Program-made: the position numbers and the translations under genes
The notes under the pieces: generated by a model
Told to the model about the DNA's origin: nothing
Database searches by the model: none
What the model saw: the letters and a program-made list of their open reading frames with translations, nothing else
In this document: positions 50,765-59,336 of the stretch, in pieces
Numbering within the stretch: the stretch's first letter is position 1
Layout of the letters: the number at the start of each line of letters is the position of its first letter
Assembly (NCBI RefSeq): GCF_039538145.1
Contig: NZ_BAABBV010000002.1
Coordinates: 62,001-126,000 of the forward strand
From: Gryllotalpicola daejeonensis
GTDB taxonomy: Bacteria > Actinomycetota > Actinomycetes > Actinomycetales > Microbacteriaceae
DNA length: 64,000 bases
Direction of reading: 5' to 3'

Positions 50765-53536
50765 CTACGCGCGCGGCTTCTCGCGCATCTCGATCGTCTC
50801 GATCTCGTCGCCGACCTGGATGTCGTTGAACTTGCCGAGGCCGATACCGGCTTCGAAGTCGGAGCGCACCTCGGTGACGTCGTCCTTGAAGCGGCGCAGC
50901 GACTCGATGGCGAGGCCGTCGGCCAGCACCACGCCGTCGCGGATGACGCGCGCCTTGGCGTTGCGCGTGATCGTGCCGCTGCGGACGATGACACCCGCGA
51001 TGTTGCCCCACTTGGACGAGCGGAACACCTCGCGGATCTCGGCGAGACCCGACTGCACCTCTTCGAACTCCGGCTTGAGCATGCCCTTGAGGGACTGCTC
51101 GATGTCGTCGATCGCGTTGTAGATGACCGAGTAGAACCGGATGTCGACACCCTCGCGGGCCGCGCGCTCGCGGGCCTTGACGTCCGGGCGGACGTTGAAG
51201 CCCACGATGATCGCGTTGTCGATCGTCGCGAGGTCCACATCGGACTCCGTGATCGCACCGACACCGCGGTGCAGGATGCGCAGCTGGACGCTGTCGTCGA
51301 CCTCGATCTTGAGCAGCGACTCTTCGAGGGCCTCGACGGCACCCGAGACGTCACCCTTGATGATGAGGTTGAGCGACTCGACCTTGCCCTCCTGAAGGGC
51401 GCGGGTGAAGTCCTCGAGGCTGATGCGCTTGCGCGCCTTCGCCAGCTGGGCGTTGCGCTCGGCCGCTTCACGCTTCTCGGCGATCTGGCGGGCGGTGCGG
51501 TCGTCCTCGGTCACGATGAAGGTGTCACCGGCGCGCGGCACCGACGACAGACCCTGCACCTGGACCGGGCGGCTCGGCAGAGCCTCATCGACGTTGTCGC
51601 CGTTCTCGTCGAGCATCGCGCGGACGCGGCCGTAGGCCGTGCCTGCGACGATCGAGTCGCCGACGTGCAGCGTTCCGGACTGGATGAGCACCGTCGCGAC
51701 AGCACCGCGGCCCTTGTCGAGCTTGGCTTCGATCGCGACACCGCGGGCGTCCCGGTCGGGGTTCGCACGCAGGTCGAGGCCCGCGTCTGCGGTGAGCAGC
51801 ACCGCGTCGAGCAGCTCCGTGAGGCCGATGCCCTCGCGGGCCGAGACGTCGACGAACATCGTGTCGCCGCCGTACTCCTCGGCGACGAGGCCGAACTCGG
51901 TGAGCTGCTGGCGCACCTTCGCCGGGTTGGCGTCGGGCTTGTCGATCTTGTTGACCGCGACCACGATCGGCACGTCGGCCGCCTGCATGTGGTTCAGCGC
52001 CTCGACCGTCTGGGGCATGATGCCGTCGTCGGCGGCGACCACGAGGATCGCCACGTCGCTGACCTGCGCACCACGGGCACGCATGGCGGTGAACGCCTCG
52101 TGGCCCGGGGTGTCGATGAAGGTGACGGCACGCTCGGTGCCCTCGTGCTCTGTCCACACCTGGTACGCACCGATGTGCTGGGTGATGCCGCCGGCCTCAC
52201 CCGCGATGACGTTCGTCTGACGGATCGCGTCGAGGAGGCGCGTCTTACCGTGGTCGACGTGGCCGACGACGGTGACCACCGGGGGCCGGGGCAGCAGGTC
52301 CTCATCGGACTCGTCCTCGCGCTCCTGGTCGAGGTCGATGTCGAAGCCCTCGAGGAGCTCCTTGTCCTCGTCCTCAGGCGAGACGATCTGGATCTTGTAG
52401 CCGAGCTCAGCGCCGAGCACCTCGAAGGTGGCCTCGTCGAGCGACTCGGTCGCCGTCGCCATCTCACCGAGGTGGAACAGCACGGTCACCAGGTTGCCCG
52501 GGCTCGCGTCGATCTTGTCTGCGAAGTCCGAGATCGAAGAACCACGGCGAAGACGGATGACCGTCGAGCCGTCACCGCGGGGAACGCTCACGCCGCCAAG
52601 CGACGGAGCTTCCCGCATCTCGAACTCTTGACGCTTCGTCCGCTTCGACTTGCGGGCGCGGCTCTTGCCGCCACCGCGGCCGAATGCGCCGGCCGTGCCG
52701 CCGCCGGGGCCACGGCCGCGACCGCCGCCACCACCGGGGCGCGGGCCGCCGAAGCCGCCTGGGGCGCCGCCGGGGCGCTGGAAACCGCCTGCACCGCCAC
52801 CGGGGCGCTGGAAGCCGCCTCCACCCGGGCGACCGGGACCGCCGGGGCGGCCCTGGCCTGCACCCTGACGCTGGAAGCCCTGGCCGGGGCGCGGGGCGCC
52901 CGGACGGGGTGCGCCGGGTCGGGGCGCGCCGGGGCGCGGAGCCTGCGGGCGCGGGATGTTGCCGGGCGACGGGCGCTGGCCCATGCCCTGCTGCGACGCG
53001 AACGGGTTGTTCCCCGGGCGCGGCGTGCCGGCGGGGCGCTGGCCCATGCCCTGCTGCGACGCGAACGGGTTGTTCCCGGGGCGGGGGGTGCCCTGGGGGC
53101 GCGGCGCGGCGGGCTTCGCCGGGCCGGGAGTGGGTGCCGAGCCGCCGCGCGCGCTGTCGGACGCGGATGCCGCGGGGCGCTCGGCCTCGGGCTTCGCGGC
53201 GGCGGGCGCCTCGGTCTTGGCGGGAGCCTCGGCCTGCGCCGGCGCCTCAGCCTTGGGGGCCTCCGCCTTGCGGGCGGGTGCCGGGCGCGGAGCCGTGGGC
53301 TTGGCCGGGCCGGGCTTCGCCGACGACGCGGGCGCCTTGGCACCGGCGTCGGACGACGTCACGAGCTCGGGGTGGTCATTGACGTATGCGCGCAGCTTGC
53401 GCACAGCCGGGGGTTCGATCGTCGAGGAGGGAGTCTTGACGAACTCCTTCAACTCGCCGTTGAGGATCTCGACCGCCTGCTTGCTCTCGATTCCGAGGTC
53501 TTTGGCGATCTCACTCACGCGTGGTTTGGCAGCCAC
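50765..53536 (-). CDS. infB: Translation initiation factor IF-2
   Basis: 923 residues. The N-terminal part (about 1-320) is Pro/Gly/Ala/Arg-rich and low-complexity, after an IF-2N helix (VSEIAKDLGIESKQAVEILN). The GTPase core has G1 GHVDHGKTRLLDAI, DTPGHEAF (G3) and NKIDKP (G4); domains II-IV follow. It places fMet-tRNA on the 30S subunit. GTG start with AGGAGA upstream. The 63-bp in-frame duplication at 52971-53096 is within the low-complexity part. Confidence 0.96.
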   Translation of the reverse strand: MAAKPRVSEIAKDLGIESKQAVEILNGELKEFVKTPSSTIEPPAVRKLRAYVNDHPELVTSSDAGAKAPASSAKPGPAKPTAPRPAPARKAEAPKAEAPAQAEAPAKTEAPAAAKPEAERPAASASDSARGGSAPTPGPAKPAAPRPQGTPRPGNNPFASQQGMGQRPAGTPRPGNNPFASQQGMGQRPSPGNIPRPQAPRPGAPRPGAPRPGAPRPGQGFQRQGAGQGRPGGPGRPGGGGFQRPGGGAGGFQRPGGAPGGFGGPRPGGGGGRGRGPGGGTAGAFGRGGGKSRARKSKRTKRQEFEMREAPSLGGVSVPRGDGSTVIRLRRGSSISDFADKIDASPGNLVTVLFHLGEMATATESLDEATFEVLGAELGYKIQIVSPEDEDKELLEGFDIDLDQEREDESDEDLLPRPPVVTVVGHVDHGKTRLLDAIRQTNVIAGEAGGITQHIGAYQVWTEHEGTERAVTFIDTPGHEAFTAMRARGAQVSDVAILVVAADDGIMPQTVEALNHMQAADVPIVVAVNKIDKPDANPAKVRQQLTEFGLVAEEYGGDTMFVDVSAREGIGLTELLDAVLLTADAGLDLRANPDRDARGVAIEAKLDKGRGAVATVLIQSGTLHVGDSIVAGTAYGRVRAMLDENGDNVDEALPSRPVQVQGLSSVPRAGDTFIVTEDDRTARQIAEKREAAERNAQLAKARKRISLEDFTRALQEGKVESLNLIIKGDVSGAVEALEESLLKIEVDDSVQLRILHRGVGAITESDVDLATIDNAIIVGFNVRPDVKARERAAREGVDIRFYSVIYNAIDDIEQSLKGMLKPEFEEVQSGLAEIREVFRSSKWGNIAGVIVRSGTITRNAKARVIRDGVVLADGLAIESLRRFKDDVTEVRSDFEAGIGLGKFNDIQVGDEIETIEMREKPRA
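52971..53096 (-). repeat. In-frame 63-bp tandem repeat in infB
   Basis: Two adjacent 63-bp units (starting 52971 and 53034) encode NPFASQQGMGQRP repeated every 21 residues, with few base differences. This is a recent slippage duplication in the flexible linker of IF-2. Confidence 0.85.
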
Positions 53537-53623
53537 ATTTCTCCTGTTCCGAGGCCCACCCTCGGTTCAGGGCAGGCGCTAGTTGTGGACGGGTCTCATT
53601 TCGAGCCGCTCATTAGTTGTCCA

Positions 53624-53881
53624 TTAGCCGTTCAGCCTGTTCTCTAGCTGGTGGGTGATCTCGACGGTGTCGAGGACACCCTGCACTCGCAGCGCCCGCC
53701 CGAAGGCCTTGCGCTGGAGCGCCTTCTTGATGCATTCCGCACTTGGATGAATCCACGCGCCTCGCCCCGGCATGCGAGCCGACTCATCCACCACGAGGAC
53801 GGAATCTTGGGCGACGACCCTCAGAAGAGAGGACCGCGGAGCGCGAGAACGGCACCCGATGCACGTTCTGACGGGTTCCAT
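53624..53881 (-). CDS. YlxR-family (DUF448) RNA-binding protein
   Basis: 85 residues. RTCIGCRSRAPRSSLLRVV with the CIGC pair, and PGRGAWIHPSAECIKKAL are the YlxR core. Its place between nusA and infB is the standard one. It probably binds RNA; in some bacteria it acts with RNase P. Gaps to infB and nusA are short. Confidence 0.92.
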   Translation of the reverse strand: MEPVRTCIGCRSRAPRSSLLRVVAQDSVLVVDESARMPGRGAWIHPSAECIKKALQRKAFGRALRVQGVLDTVEITHQLENRLNG

Positions 53882-53935
53882 TCTAGACCCCTGTCTTAAG
53901 GCGAAACGTCGACGGCGTATTCCGCGACGCCCCTC

Positions 53936-54982
53936 TTACTGCGCCGAGTCCGGCTGGATGTCGATCTTGGCGCCCGTCAGCTTGGCCGCGAGGCGCGCGT
54001 TCTGGCCTTCCTTGCCGATGGCGAGCGAGAGCTGATAGTCGGGCACGAGCGCGCGCACCGCCTTGAGGTTCTCGTCGACGACGTACGCCTTCGTCACCTT
54101 GGCAGGACTGAGGGCGGATGCCACGAAGGCGGCCAGATCGGGCGAGTAGTCGACGATGTCGATCTTCTCGTTGTTGAGCTCGGCGGTGACGGCCCGCACG
54201 CGCGAGCCCATCTCGCCGATGCACGCCCCCTTGGCGTTGATGCCGGGCTCGACGGCGCGCACCGCGATCTTGGTGCGGTGGCCGGCTTCGCGCGCGAGCG
54301 AGACGATCTCGACGAGGCCGCCGGCGATCTCGGGCACCTCGAGCGCGAACAGCTTGCGCACGAGCGCCGGGTGCGTGCGGCTCACGGTGATCTGCGGGCC
54401 CTTCAGGCCCTTCGCGACGGAGGTCACGTAGACGCGGATGCGGGAGCCGTGGGCGTATTCCTCACCGGGGACCTGCTCCTCAGGGGGAAGGATCGCCTCG
54501 ATGGTGCCGAGGTCGACGTGCACCATACGCGGGTTCGGACCCTGCTGGATGATGCCGGCGACGATGTCGCCCTCGCGGCCCTTGAACTCGCCGAGCACCG
54601 ACTCGTCCTGGATGTCGCGCAGGCGCTGGTTGATGACCTGCTTGGCGGCGAAGGCGGCGATGCGGCCGAAGTCGCTCGGGCTGTCCTCCGCCTCGCCGAT
54701 GACGTTGCCCTCGTCGTCGTACTCGGGGACGAAGACAGAGACGTGCCCGGTCTTGCGGTCGAGGTGCACGCGTGCGGGCGCCTGCTTGGGCGCGGCATCC
54801 GTATGCCCTGCGCTCTGCGCGCCTGCGGTGTGCGCGGGCGCTCCGTGGTGGTGCTGCTCGGCCTGGCCTGTGTGCTTCAGGTAGGCGGTCAGGATCGCCT
54901 GCTCGATGATGTGCACGAGCTCGTCGAAGGGGATCTCCTTCTCGCGCTCCATCAAACGCAGGACGCTGAGGTCGATGTCCAT
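53936..54982 (-). CDS. nusA: Transcription termination/antitermination protein
   Basis: 348 residues. N-terminal RNA polymerase-binding domain (ending about 130), S1 domain with GDIVAGIIQQGPNPRMVHVDLG, then KH1 (REAGHRTKIAVRAVEPGINAKGACIGEMGSRV) and KH2 (SLAIGKEGQNARLAAKLTG). A His-rich low-complexity insert lies near residue 45. GAGGAGG precedes the ATG. rimP, normally upstream, is not present here. Confidence 0.95.
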   Translation of the reverse strand: MDIDLSVLRLMEREKEIPFDELVHIIEQAILTAYLKHTGQAEQHHHGAPAHTAGAQSAGHTDAAPKQAPARVHLDRKTGHVSVFVPEYDDEGNVIGEAEDSPSDFGRIAAFAAKQVINQRLRDIQDESVLGEFKGREGDIVAGIIQQGPNPRMVHVDLGTIEAILPPEEQVPGEEYAHGSRIRVYVTSVAKGLKGPQITVSRTHPALVRKLFALEVPEIAGGLVEIVSLAREAGHRTKIAVRAVEPGINAKGACIGEMGSRVRAVTAELNNEKIDIVDYSPDLAAFVASALSPAKVTKAYVVDENLKAVRALVPDYQLSLAIGKEGQNARLAAKLTGAKIDIQPDSAQ

Positions 54983-55102
54983 GTGCCGGCCTCCTCTGTA
55001 TTGACTTTCCGGTATTCAGTTCAGCGCAAGGTAGCCCGCGCTCGCGCGCAGGCTAAACATCCACTCTAGACGAGCCCGGGCCGCTGAGCGCTAGCGTGAG
55101 GC

Positions 55103-55705
55103 ATGCTCTACGAACATCAGGGAGCGGCGCCGCGCGTGCACCCGACCGCGGTGGTCGCGCCGAGCGCCGTCATCAGCGGCGATGTCGAGATCGGCGAGGG
55201 AGTGCAGGTGCTGCACGGGGCCGTCATCACGGCCGAGGGCGGCGGCGTGCGAATCGGCGCGAGCACGATCGTGATGGAGAACGCGGTCGTGCGCGGCGTC
55301 ACCGGCAATGCCGTCACGATCGGCGACCACTGCCTGGTTGGGCCGCACGCGTATGTCTCGGGCGCGACGATCGAGCCGGAGGTTTTCCTCGCCACCGGCA
55401 GCCGTGTGTTCAACGGCGCCGTGATCGGCCGCGGCAGCGAGGTACGGATCGACGCGATCGTGCACCTGCGCACCATGCTGCCGCCGGGGACGACGGTGCC
55501 GATCGGCTGGGTCGCGGTCGGCGCTCCCCCGCTGATCACCTCGCCGAACGACCACGAAGCCATCGAGGCCCGGCAGCGGGAGCTGGACTTCCCCGAGTAT
55601 GTCTTCGGGCTCGACCGGGACACCCCAGATCTCATGGTGCAGCTCACCGAGCGCTACGGCGCTCGCCTCGCGCGCCACGCGGACGACCGCGACGTGTCGG
55701 CTTGA
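55103..55705 (+). CDS. Gamma-carbonic-anhydrase-like left-handed beta-helix protein
   Basis: 200 residues. Hexapeptide-repeat coils run from about 10 to 140 (VHPTAVVAPSAVISGDVEIGEGVQVLHGAVI) in the gamma-CA/PaaY style, with His in VGPHAYVSGATI; the usual three His set is not fully clear. C-terminal helix. May be a carbonic anhydrase or an acyltransferase relative. Divergent from nusA. Confidence 0.8.
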   Translation: MLYEHQGAAPRVHPTAVVAPSAVISGDVEIGEGVQVLHGAVITAEGGGVRIGASTIVMENAVVRGVTGNAVTIGDHCLVGPHAYVSGATIEPEVFLATGSRVFNGAVIGRGSEVRIDAIVHLRTMLPPGTTVPIGWVAVGAPPLITSPNDHEAIEARQRELDFPEYVFGLDRDTPDLMVQLTERYGARLARHADDRDVSA

Positions 55706-55830
55706 ATCGGGGGCGGCGCCCACGAGTGGAGGGCCCGACATGCGTACTCTGATGAGCATAGGCAACGTCGAGCCCTCTGACCGCGTGCCATCAAAGACGG
55801 TAGAGGCGGAATAGGGAGAGAGTAACACGA

Positions 55831-56901
55831 TTGGTTTCGCGCAAAGTTGATTGGGTCTCGCCCGCGCGATTCGCGCCCTTCCTGGAGGCGTGTGATCAAG
55901 ACACTGACCTGGCATGGTCGCTTTATGAGTGGAACGCCAAAGTTGCGTCGGCACTTTTCGAGTGTTTTCACCACACGGAGGTTCTTCTGCGAAACGCGAT
56001 CATGGGGCGGCTTTCAACACTCCACCCGCTCGCATACCCTTGGCAACAAGATCTAGGCAGCGTCGTGAAGGCAGCCGAGCGCCGCATGGATTCCACGACC
56101 AAAGTCGCGTCGCCGGACTCGATCATCTCAGAACTTACGCTTGGTTTTTGGACGAACCTTCTAGAGAAAAAGCCAGCAAACGAAGAGCTGTGGCGGCAGC
56201 ATTTGCGCTTCGTTTTCCCCGGATCGCCAGGTAGTCGGGAATCCGTCCACAAAGCGGTAACCGACATGCGCAACCTTCGGAATCGCTGCGCGCACCAGGA
56301 CTCTTTGTTGGAATTCGATCCTGGCATCGAATTGAAAAAACTGTTGTCTCTGGTCGAGTGGATTGACCCTGCTGCGCGTACGTGGCTCGAGGGCATGGAG
56401 AGCGTCTCGAACGTCACTGGTCAGCGCCCCGTGGCGCCAGCTCGTAACGTCGTAATTGTGGGGGCAAGCGCTGAAATGGCAATCGGGATGTACGAGAAGG
56501 TGGCTGCGTACGTTTGCCCCAGCGATCGCTCATTCGCTCAAGTCGATTACATCGGGTTCTATACCAACAAGCAGATTGAGCCATATTTTCCCGCCATAGA
56601 AGAGAAAATCGTCCCCACCCGCTGGAACAAAGACGAAGCCGAGCGACTCCGTAATTCGGAGTCACCCGTGGACCAACGTCTCGGGACGGTGATGGGATAC
56701 GGCCTAAAGAACGGATGGGATGCCGGTGGCCAATTCCAAGTCTTTCTCTTGAGTGCAAGAAACTCGTCGGCGACTATCACCCGCTCAGCGCCGATATTGC
56801 ACAAGAAGTCAGGACGGGGCTCGGCCTTTGTCCAAAACAAACGCTATTTTTCCCGCGCGGCACTGGCCGCGGCAGTCGACACGAAACACCTAAGCGACTG
56901 A
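55831..56901 (+). CDS. Abi_2-like HEPN protein with a C-terminal domain of unknown type
   Basis: 356 residues from a TTG supported by GGGAGAGAG at 55814-55822. The first 190 residues match Abi-family proteins (SLYEWNAKVASALFECFHHTEVLLRNAI) and contain a HEPN RNase motif R150-x4-H155 in RNLRNRCAH. Residues about 205-356 are a separate alpha/beta region (NVVIVGASAEMAIGM, VDYIGFYTNKQIEPYFPAIEEKI) that I cannot name. Base composition is clearly richer in A and T than the neighbours. Probably an abortive-infection type defence gene, by inference. Confidence 0.8.
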   Translation: MVSRKVDWVSPARFAPFLEACDQDTDLAWSLYEWNAKVASALFECFHHTEVLLRNAIMGRLSTLHPLAYPWQQDLGSVVKAAERRMDSTTKVASPDSIISELTLGFWTNLLEKKPANEELWRQHLRFVFPGSPGSRESVHKAVTDMRNLRNRCAHQDSLLEFDPGIELKKLLSLVEWIDPAARTWLEGMESVSNVTGQRPVAPARNVVIVGASAEMAIGMYEKVAAYVCPSDRSFAQVDYIGFYTNKQIEPYFPAIEEKIVPTRWNKDEAERLRNSESPVDQRLGTVMGYGLKNGWDAGGQFQVFLLSARNSSATITRSAPILHKKSGRGSAFVQNKRYFSRAALAAAVDTKHLSD

Positions 56902-56941
56902 CGCAGCTGGCGCATTGCCCCGAATTCGGGCTGCGCCGCGC

Positions 56942-57964
56942 TCAGCGCCAGCCGAGCGCGGGGGCGACGTGCGTCAGGATCGACTCGATCACGTGGGCGT
57001 TGTAGTCGACGCCGAGCTGGTTGGGCACCGTGAGCAGCAGGGTGTCCGCGGCCGCGATGGCCTCGTCCTCGGCGAGCTGCTCGACGAGCTTGTCGGGCTC
57101 TGCCGCGTAGCTGCGGCCGAAGATCGCACGGGTGCTCTCGTCGATCATGCCGATCTGATCGTGCTCGTCGCGGCCCTGGCCGAAATAAGCCCAGTCCTGG
57201 TCGGTCACCAGCGCGAAGATGCTGCGGCTCACCGAGACGCGCGGCTCGCGCTCCCAGCCCTGCTCCTTCCACGCCTCGCGGTAGAGGCGGATCTGCTCGG
57301 CCTGCTGCTGGTGGAATGGCCGCCCGTCCTCATCGTTCTTGAGCGTCGAGCTCTGCAGGTTCATGCCGAGCTCTGCGGCCCACTGCGCCGTCGCGTTCGA
57401 ACCGGCGCCCCACCAGATGCGGTCGCGCAGCCCGGGTGAATGCGGCTCGAGCCGCAGCAGCCCCAGCGGGTTGGGGAACATCGGCCGCGGGCTCGGCTGC
57501 GCGAAGCCCTCGCCCTCGATGACCTTGAGGAACACCTCGGCGCGGCTGCGCGCCATCTCGGCGCCGGTCGGGTCATCGCCGGGATCGTAACCGAAGTAGC
57601 GGAAGCCGTCGACGACCTGCTCGGGTGACCCCCGCGAGACGCCGAGCTGCAGCCGCCCGCCGGCGATCAGGTCGGCGGCGCCGGCATCCTCGGCCATATA
57701 AAGAGGGTTCTCGTAACGCAGGTCGATGACGGCCGTGCCGATCTCGATCTTCGACGTGCGCGCGCCGACCGCCGCAAGCAGCGGGAACGGCGACGCGAGC
57801 TGGCGCGCGAAGTGGTGCACGCGGAAGTAGGCACCGTCTGCGCCCAGCTCCTCCGCAGCGATCGCGAGATCAATGGACTGCAAAAGCGCGTCGGATGCTG
57901 TTTGGACTCGCGAATGAGGAGAAGGCGTCCAGTGGCCAAACGAAAGGAAACCGATGTTCTTCAT
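56942..57964 (-). CDS. LLM-class flavin-dependent oxidoreductase
   Basis: 340 residues, a full luciferase-like monooxygenase (IGFLSFGHWTPS start, AEELGADGAYFRVHHFARQ, SPFPLLAAVGARTSKIEIGTAVIDLRYENP, RLQLGVSRGSPE). It uses reduced flavin; substrate unknown. The first 39 codons (57848-57964) are AT-richer and diverged from the native-looking 5' remnant at 59484-59600, while the next 143 bp are identical to it. The 5' end therefore seems to have come with the inserted element. Confidence 0.88.
   Translation of the reverse strand: MKNIGFLSFGHWTPSPHSRVQTASDALLQSIDLAIAAEELGADGAYFRVHHFARQLASPFPLLAAVGARTSKIEIGTAVIDLRYENPLYMAEDAGAADLIAGGRLQLGVSRGSPEQVVDGFRYFGYDPGDDPTGAEMARSRAEVFLKVIEGEGFAQPSPRPMFPNPLGLLRLEPHSPGLRDRIWWGAGSNATAQWAAELGMNLQSSTLKNDEDGRPFHQQQAEQIRLYREAWKEQGWEREPRVSVSRSIFALVTDQDWAYFGQGRDEHDQIGMIDESTRAIFGRSYAAEPDKLVEQLAEDEAIAAADTLLLTVPNQLGVDYNAHVIESILTHVAPALGWR
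57705..57847 (-). repeat. 143-bp direct repeat, copy A (inside the intact LLM gene)
   Basis: Identical over all 143 bases to 59341-59483, beginning GGGTTCTCGTAACGC and ending GCGCCCAG on the plus strand. It codes for residues about 40-87 of the LLM protein. Beyond the right end the two copies are only about 75-80% alike by eye. Confidence 0.95.
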
Positions 57965-58047
57965 GTCGTCTCCGTCGCGCTCGCCGGGCGTAGTCCACGC
58001 CGGGCTTCACCCTACTGTGCGAAAGCCGCAAACCCCGCGACCAGTCA

Positions 58048-58584
58048 TTAGTGCGGAGTTTTACCGGCCAACAGGGTGAGGTAATGCAAAACCTCGGACA
58101 TGTATCCGAGCGTTGAATTTAGGTCGGGGGTGAATGAACTTGGATGGGCGCACTGATTGCGCTTGTTCAACATCGATTGGAGGGCCCTCGTCTCGTTCTT
58201 CGTGGCGAGGTGAAGGGGCTGAGCGAGCTCCAGAAGACCGAACTCGGCCTGGTACTCGCGCAGCTCCTCCATTGACGCCACGTGGGTCCAGCCCGGGCGC
58301 GCCGCACGAAGCGCCACCATCCCATCGCTTGCAAGGAGATCCTCATAGAAATCCATGAATGCGGCCCACGCCATCACGTGCGCCGCACGATATAGGCCCT
58401 GCTCCGCACAACGCAGCGCCTGCCGCATGAGTTCGTCTTGCTTAAGGTTCAGCAGCCCCAACTTGCGGTATGACTCGTCGAGCTGAATCACCCGCGAGCG
58501 CGCGCTCTCGATCTGTCCGAAAAGAGCGTGCGCCTCGGCTTCAAACGCAGCAGCGCGAGCGCGCAGGTCGTTAAGCGGAGGCAT
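58048..58584 (-). CDS. HEPN-like protein, partner of the DUF5343-like gene
   Basis: 178 residues, all helical. The HEPN motif R142-x4-H147 is in NKRNQCAHPSSF, as in HEPN ribonucleases. Earlier helices (AEQGLYRAAHVMAWAAFMDFYEDLL) fit the HEPN bundle. The ATG at 58584 lies 14 bp inside the end of the DUF5343-like gene, with no good ribosome binding site, so it is probably translated by coupling. Toxin or effector role is inference. Confidence 0.75.
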   Translation of the reverse strand: MPPLNDLRARAAAFEAEAHALFGQIESARSRVIQLDESYRKLGLLNLKQDELMRQALRCAEQGLYRAAHVMAWAAFMDFYEDLLASDGMVALRAARPGWTHVASMEELREYQAEFGLLELAQPLHLATKNETRALQSMLNKRNQCAHPSSFTPDLNSTLGYMSEVLHYLTLLAGKTPH

Positions 58585-59203
58585 CCGGGAAGAGATGCTT
58601 CTTCATTGCGGCGAAAAACTTGTCGTAGGTATCTGCGTCGGCCGAGGCAGGCAGATGCAGCTCGATGCTGATACTTACCGAGGGTGCCGTTGGAGTCGGG
58701 ACGCTCAACGCTCCTAGTGCTCCGCTGTGCGTAGCGGTCGTCTCAAGGCGTGGTTCCGACTGACTCACGGACGCTTCTGAGGGCGAGCCAAAGTCTGCCG
58801 CGCTGCAAAGCGTTCTAAACGTCTTCACCGCGTGTCCGACCTTCACCTCGTCGTAGCCAGTTTGACTACGAACCCAGTTCCGGATCGCTTCTTCGTCCTT
58901 TCGGTACGCGTCGGGATACACGGCAAAAAGGTCTGCATACGCCTGGCGAATACCCTCGGCGAGCACTTTCGGCGCCTGCTTCTTGTCTCGGTAGCTCCGC
59001 CAACGAGTCTCCGGGGTGCCTGAGGCGGACAAGAAGCCGATGTGCTTGAGGATCGGGATGATGTAGTTGTCTTGCCCGCTCTTAAATCCAACGCTCTTGA
59101 GGTACGTCCGGTCGACCTTGGTCGGGACGCCCGCGGCCTGGATATGGGTCAGAAACCGAGTGATTGAATTGGCACTCGTCGTCAGCGGCAGCTCATTCGC
59201 CAC
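58571..59203 (-). CDS. DUF5343-like protein
   Basis: 210 residues from the GTG at 59203, chosen because AAAGGAG lies 7 bases ahead; a frame from 59323 is rejected. The N-terminal 140 residues match my recollection of DUF5343 (YLKSVGFKSGQDNYIIPILKHIGFL, PETRWRSYRD, VLAEGIRQAYADLFAVYPDA, AVKTFRTLCSAADF), a likely winged-helix fold. A variable Ser/Thr/Pro linker leads to a conserved C-terminal strand-helix (SISIELHLPASADADTYDKFFAAM). Probably the DNA-binding or regulatory partner of the HEPN protein. Confidence 0.75.
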   Translation of the reverse strand: MANELPLTTSANSITRFLTHIQAAGVPTKVDRTYLKSVGFKSGQDNYIIPILKHIGFLSASGTPETRWRSYRDKKQAPKVLAEGIRQAYADLFAVYPDAYRKDEEAIRNWVRSQTGYDEVKVGHAVKTFRTLCSAADFGSPSEASVSQSEPRLETTATHSGALGALSVPTPTAPSVSISIELHLPASADADTYDKFFAAMKKHLFPDASA

Positions 59204-59336
59204 GTGCGTCTCCTTTGGCAACAGTGAAGCCGACCATAGCTCACACATGCCATACAGGCGACGCCCCCTCAAGGGGTACGCGACGACCTGAAGCCAGGCC
59301 CTACGCCATTTGCCATACGCCAAACGTCAAACGGCG

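Noticed and set aside
50390..53647. A 1085-codon open frame on plus opposite infB
   Set aside because: It mirrors infB and has biased Arg/Leu/Asp content with no recognisable domain.
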